Of a DNA stretch of 64,000 bases, positions 61,071 to 64,000 are shown piece after piece (position 1 is the first letter of the stretch; each line of letters begins with the position of its first letter). The translations under genes and the position numbers were made by a program. The stretch is from Beverwykella pulmonaria. Lineage: Eukaryota > Ascomycota > Dothideomycetes > Pleosporales > Melanommataceae. Under the pieces are notes generated by a model. The model searched no databases, was not told where the DNA came from, and saw only the letters and a program-made list of their open reading frames with translations. Where the stretch lies: the NCBI GenBank assembly GCA_001599595.1, contig BCHH01000008.1, positions 850,220-914,219 of the forward strand, read 5' to 3'.

Positions 61071-61681
61071 TGATTGGTCGGAGAGTTGTGATTGTCAACA
61101 AGGCGTCACGAACATGGAGAGCATATCACGCATTTCGAGATAGAAGTTTAACATGATACTGATTGATTCCCTGATGACGACACGCAAACAGACCAATCCA
61201 CCATCGTCCTTTCCACCGCATTACGACGAGGCACCATCTCACCTATCCTTGTAATATCTCTGCGCGCCCCATCCACCTTATGTACGCAGTTGTTCTCATC
61301 TACACGCCAGCCTGGCCCGCAGAAAATATAAGCAGCAGATAAGTACAACAAAAGCAAAGTGGAAATCCAAAGGAGTATGGGATATAATCCTTTTCGAGGG
61401 AGACCAACGAAGATAGTAGAAGGAAGAGGAAACCGGAGCCGGGGATAATGGGAAATGACGGGTGGGAAAGTCCTTTCTGTTCGCGGATGACAAATACCGA
61501 GATGGTCGAGAAGCGCAGTTTAGAGGGAGTAGTGATGATGAAAGGAGAATGTGTGGTTGCATGTGTGGTAATGAGGTATAAGGCACGTTGGCCAAACCCG
61601 TAGTTGTTCGTGATGATTTCTTAGATTGTTCTTTGAACACATGAGAGCATTTTTCAGCTCTACAGGGGCGTAGTAAAATCC

Positions 61682-61753
61682 GTAGGAGGGTGCAGGTCCG
61701 TATGAGGATGTAGCGTGGTATGAGGATGTTGCTTGGTATGAGGATGCAGCATG
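61682..61753. repeat. 18-bp tandem repeat, four copies
   Basis: The units begin at 61682, 61700, 61718 and 61736 around the core gtatgaggatg; the first is the most diverged (gtaggagggtg). It is noncoding on any gene model I can support. Confidence 0.75.
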
Positions 61754-62158
61754 AATAACAAAAGAAAATTAAAAGCTCGGGAGGCAGACACCAGCTGCAG
61801 TGCTAGAACGCTGGCAAGAAACCGGCTTGGGTATTCCAGGCAAGTCTGCTCCCGAGCAAGGTAAATCGTACACGACATGGAGGCCATGATAAAGAACGTA
61901 ACAAATAGCTGGAGAATCGAAACAAGCTGGAAGAGACCAAAAGCAGACTGTTGCTAGTCAAACATTGTGGTTCTGTCCAGTCAAAAGTCGAAGGTGTATC
62001 CGAGAGTATCAAATGGTAGTCGCTTAAACGCCAGAAGGAAATGTCGAAATGCAAGCCGAACGCCAACGCTGTGGTTTTGAATGCCGCAGTTGACCAATAA
62101 CGCCGTCAATCCGAGTCGCCATGAGCACAGTTAGGTATAATGAGGAAGGTGTGTACTT

Positions 62159-64000
62159 CTAGTACGAAGCCATCCTTCGCGTAGTCCCAATGCGGCCAAT
62201 GTTGAAAATTGGTTCGTCACCGCCAAGGGTAAAGACGGTGCCGCTCCTTGAGCGACTAACAGCGGTAGGGCTGTCCTCCACCTGACAAGATTGCTGACCA
62301 AATGCGAAAGTTTGAGCGCGATTAAGCTTAGAGCGTTGGCGCAGCTTGTTCATGCCACGCTCGCAATCGTTTTCGTGTTCTTTAGCGTCCATCCGAAGGT
62401 AGTTTTGAGGGAAACAACGAGTTCGGTTCGACTCATAGAATGCGCTATAGCCACCCTCGAGAATGTACACCTCAGGATAAGTAAGTTGTGGGTAGCGATA
62501 GGAGTTCATCTTTCTATCCTCATGACGCACAAACTTTGCCCTATAGCTAGTCAATATACAATCACCGATGCAACAATTATAGTAATGACTTACATGAGAG
62601 GCGCACGATGCGCGGAGTATTCACAATGGAAGATTAATAAAGTATTAGATGGTGTGGGTTCGCTGAAGAGGGAAGCTGCAAGCTGCTCCTTCTCGCAAAA
62701 GTTTGTTGCAGTCTCAATGTGGCCGCCTTCATATTCATATTCGAATCGACAATCAATGATGACGGTCTTGTCAAACGCGTGTTTATAGTCGCCGTTGAGA
62801 ACACTGATTAGAGTGGCATCGGTGATACGTGGAATGCTGTCGGGCTCGTTTGGAGGCGTGAAATGCGGAAGGCGGAGAGAGGGTGCATCATCAATGTCCA
62901 TCACGGCCTGCAGGCCACTTGGGGTGTAGTTATCCTTGTCCTGTTTCTGGTTCATCACGTCCTCTGGATGCTCGAACATACTGAGCGAGCGCCTGAACTT
63001 GCTAGGTCGTCGCGAGGGTGGTCCGACAGGCTTCCTCACATTGCCACTAAGGGGTGAACCGGTAGCACGAGACATGCTGGTAGTGATGCAGAATGACTTG
63101 GGTTTTGAAGATCCAAAAGACGGGTTCGAAAACGGCTTCCGCTCCTGAGGCGGCGACGGTGCGAAGCATTCGTCTAGTGATGTAGTGGATATATTAGAGA
63201 ATGTATCGTACCCAGCGCCAAACTTAAAGGTAGGTAACGGATTTTGCTCTCGTGACTTGAAGGATACCGTGTTAGTCGAGTGGTTTTTAGAACGTGCAAG
63301 GGATGGCCGAAGTAGCGCAGACTTCCTGCGCCTAGTACGCGTTAGCAGTGATTTATGACTGTCCAGGATATGATTACTCACTCAGCGGCGGAGACCGGCC
63401 TCTGAATTTCCAATTGATGGATAGGAAACTGAGGCGGAGGAGCAGCTTCACAAGGTGATATCATATCTTCCTCAACATCGGGTGTGATTGCGAGGGACCG
63501 CTCGGCGATGAAGCTAAAGGGCACTTTATGGGGCAACGGCGATATGTCCATGTTATCAGGCACGAAGGGAGACGATGAGGGAATTGGTGGTGTTGTAACA
63601 CCTTCCCATCGGACTGGTGGGGTCGTGGTTCCTTCTGCTTGGGTGCGAGTCAGCGCCTCCGGACTTGGACATGTACCTCCAATGCCTCGACCTCTTACCT
63701 CGATTGTACGATGGCTGGAACAGGTTCGATGTGAAAAGCGAGCGGCGGGGTGTGACGAGTTGGGGACTGGAACATTGTTAGTGAAGCTCCCTGGGTACCG
63801 CCATGCAGGGGGAATAACGCACCTCTGGTCGACATGCAAGTTGGAGGACATGTCGGCGGCGAGACTCGCGGTAGGCGAGGAGCCACGGAACGGCTGCAAT
63901 GTGAAGTAGTCGGTGCTCGGCTTCCGCATGCTCATGTCCCTAAAATTGAAGTTCTTCTGGCCGAATGCATTTGCGCCAAAGAGGGACTTGGAATTTGGCA
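62159..64000 (-). CDS. CDC25: M-phase inducer phosphatase Cdc25, 5' end outside window
   Basis: Five exons visible on the minus strand, 64000-63823 (start lies beyond the edge), 63766-63699, 63637-63382, 63331-62594 and 62546-62159, give at least 541 residues. The N-terminal half is a disordered regulatory region with many SP/TP sites (SPQLVTPRRSLFTSN, DISPLPHK). The rhodanese-like catalytic domain starts near RITDATLISVLNGDYKH, continues with TVIIDCRFEYEYEGGHIETA and has the active site HCEYSAHRAP (C-x5-R). It then has RAKFVRHEDRKMNSYRYPQL and VYILEGGYSAFY, as in Aspergillus NimT. It removes the inhibitory phosphates from Cdk1 to start mitosis. The 47-nt fourth intron lies directly after the active site. 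The C-terminal ~70 residues are Arg/Ser-rich. Confidence 0.95.

Larger units (their letters stand above)
60918..62158. other. Intergenic between SLD5 and CDC25
   Basis: 1.24 kb with no recognisable gene. It holds the SLD5 promoter, an 18-bp tandem repeat (61682-61753) and the CDC25 3' flank. Confidence 0.5.

Overview
This window is nuclear DNA of a filamentous ascomycete (Pezizomycotina). The evidence is short spliceosomal introns (mostly 46-60 nt) with GT..CTAAC..AG signals, two Zn2Cys6 regulators with the fungal middle homology region, a Fus3/Kss1-type MAP kinase, a fungal-type ubiquitin-S27a fusion, and a Cdc25 with the NimT-like active site. I cannot name the class or species from sequence alone. 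Most genes are multi-exon, so exon coordinates were worked out by hand from splice signals, frame continuity and protein-family logic.

Layout. 1-8 kb: an MFS (DHA1-like) transporter and a Zn2Cys6 regulator, with a small inverted-repeat element (probable MITE) between them. 8-23 kb: a gene-poor stretch with a second Zn2Cys6 regulator at 14.3-16.6 kb and at least two minus-strand patches of gene-like but broken sequence (9.1-12.1 kb and 19.9-21.0 kb). 23-26 kb: two ribosome-biogenesis genes, LCP5-like and DBP3, share a 178-bp divergent promoter. 27-37 kb: a 60-residue Cys-rich gene, the mating/pathogenicity MAP kinase, ERV1 divergent from a PQ-loop membrane protein, a conserved-looking unknown gene and a small membrane protein. 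38-42 kb: a repeat-rich, apparently decayed locus with a 16-bp minisatellite across an assembly gap, followed by three tandem ~191-bp units. 42-47.6 kb: a Swi5/Ace2-like C2H2 regulator, the ubiquitin-S27a fusion and allantoinase. 49.4-64 kb: a dense, replication-rich block with a DUF1917 gene, a 919-residue intronless orphan, PRI1 (primase), RFA1 (RPA large subunit), a dienelactone hydrolase, SLD5 (GINS) and CDC25, the last cut by the window edge.

Main observations. (1) The 919-residue orphan lies between two diverged direct copies of a ~140-bp sequence. One copy abuts the DUF1917 start and the other lies just upstream of PRI1, as expected if a 3.2-kb segment entered a shared divergent promoter and duplicated it. 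(2) PRI1, RFA1 and SLD5 lie within 7 kb and each has an upstream ACGCGT (MCB-type) element. (3) A 33-bp perfect inverted repeat bounded by TA looks like a Tc1/mariner-type MITE. (4) A minus-strand stretch at 20.0-20.6 kb reads as protein except for stops that could each arise by one C-to-T change. (5) Several splicing oddities: an in-frame stop-free 57-nt intron before a zinc cluster, a GC-AG intron, exons of 18, 23 and 28 nt, and a 33-nt intron-like motif inside a coding exon. I saw no convincing tRNA, rRNA or CRISPR.
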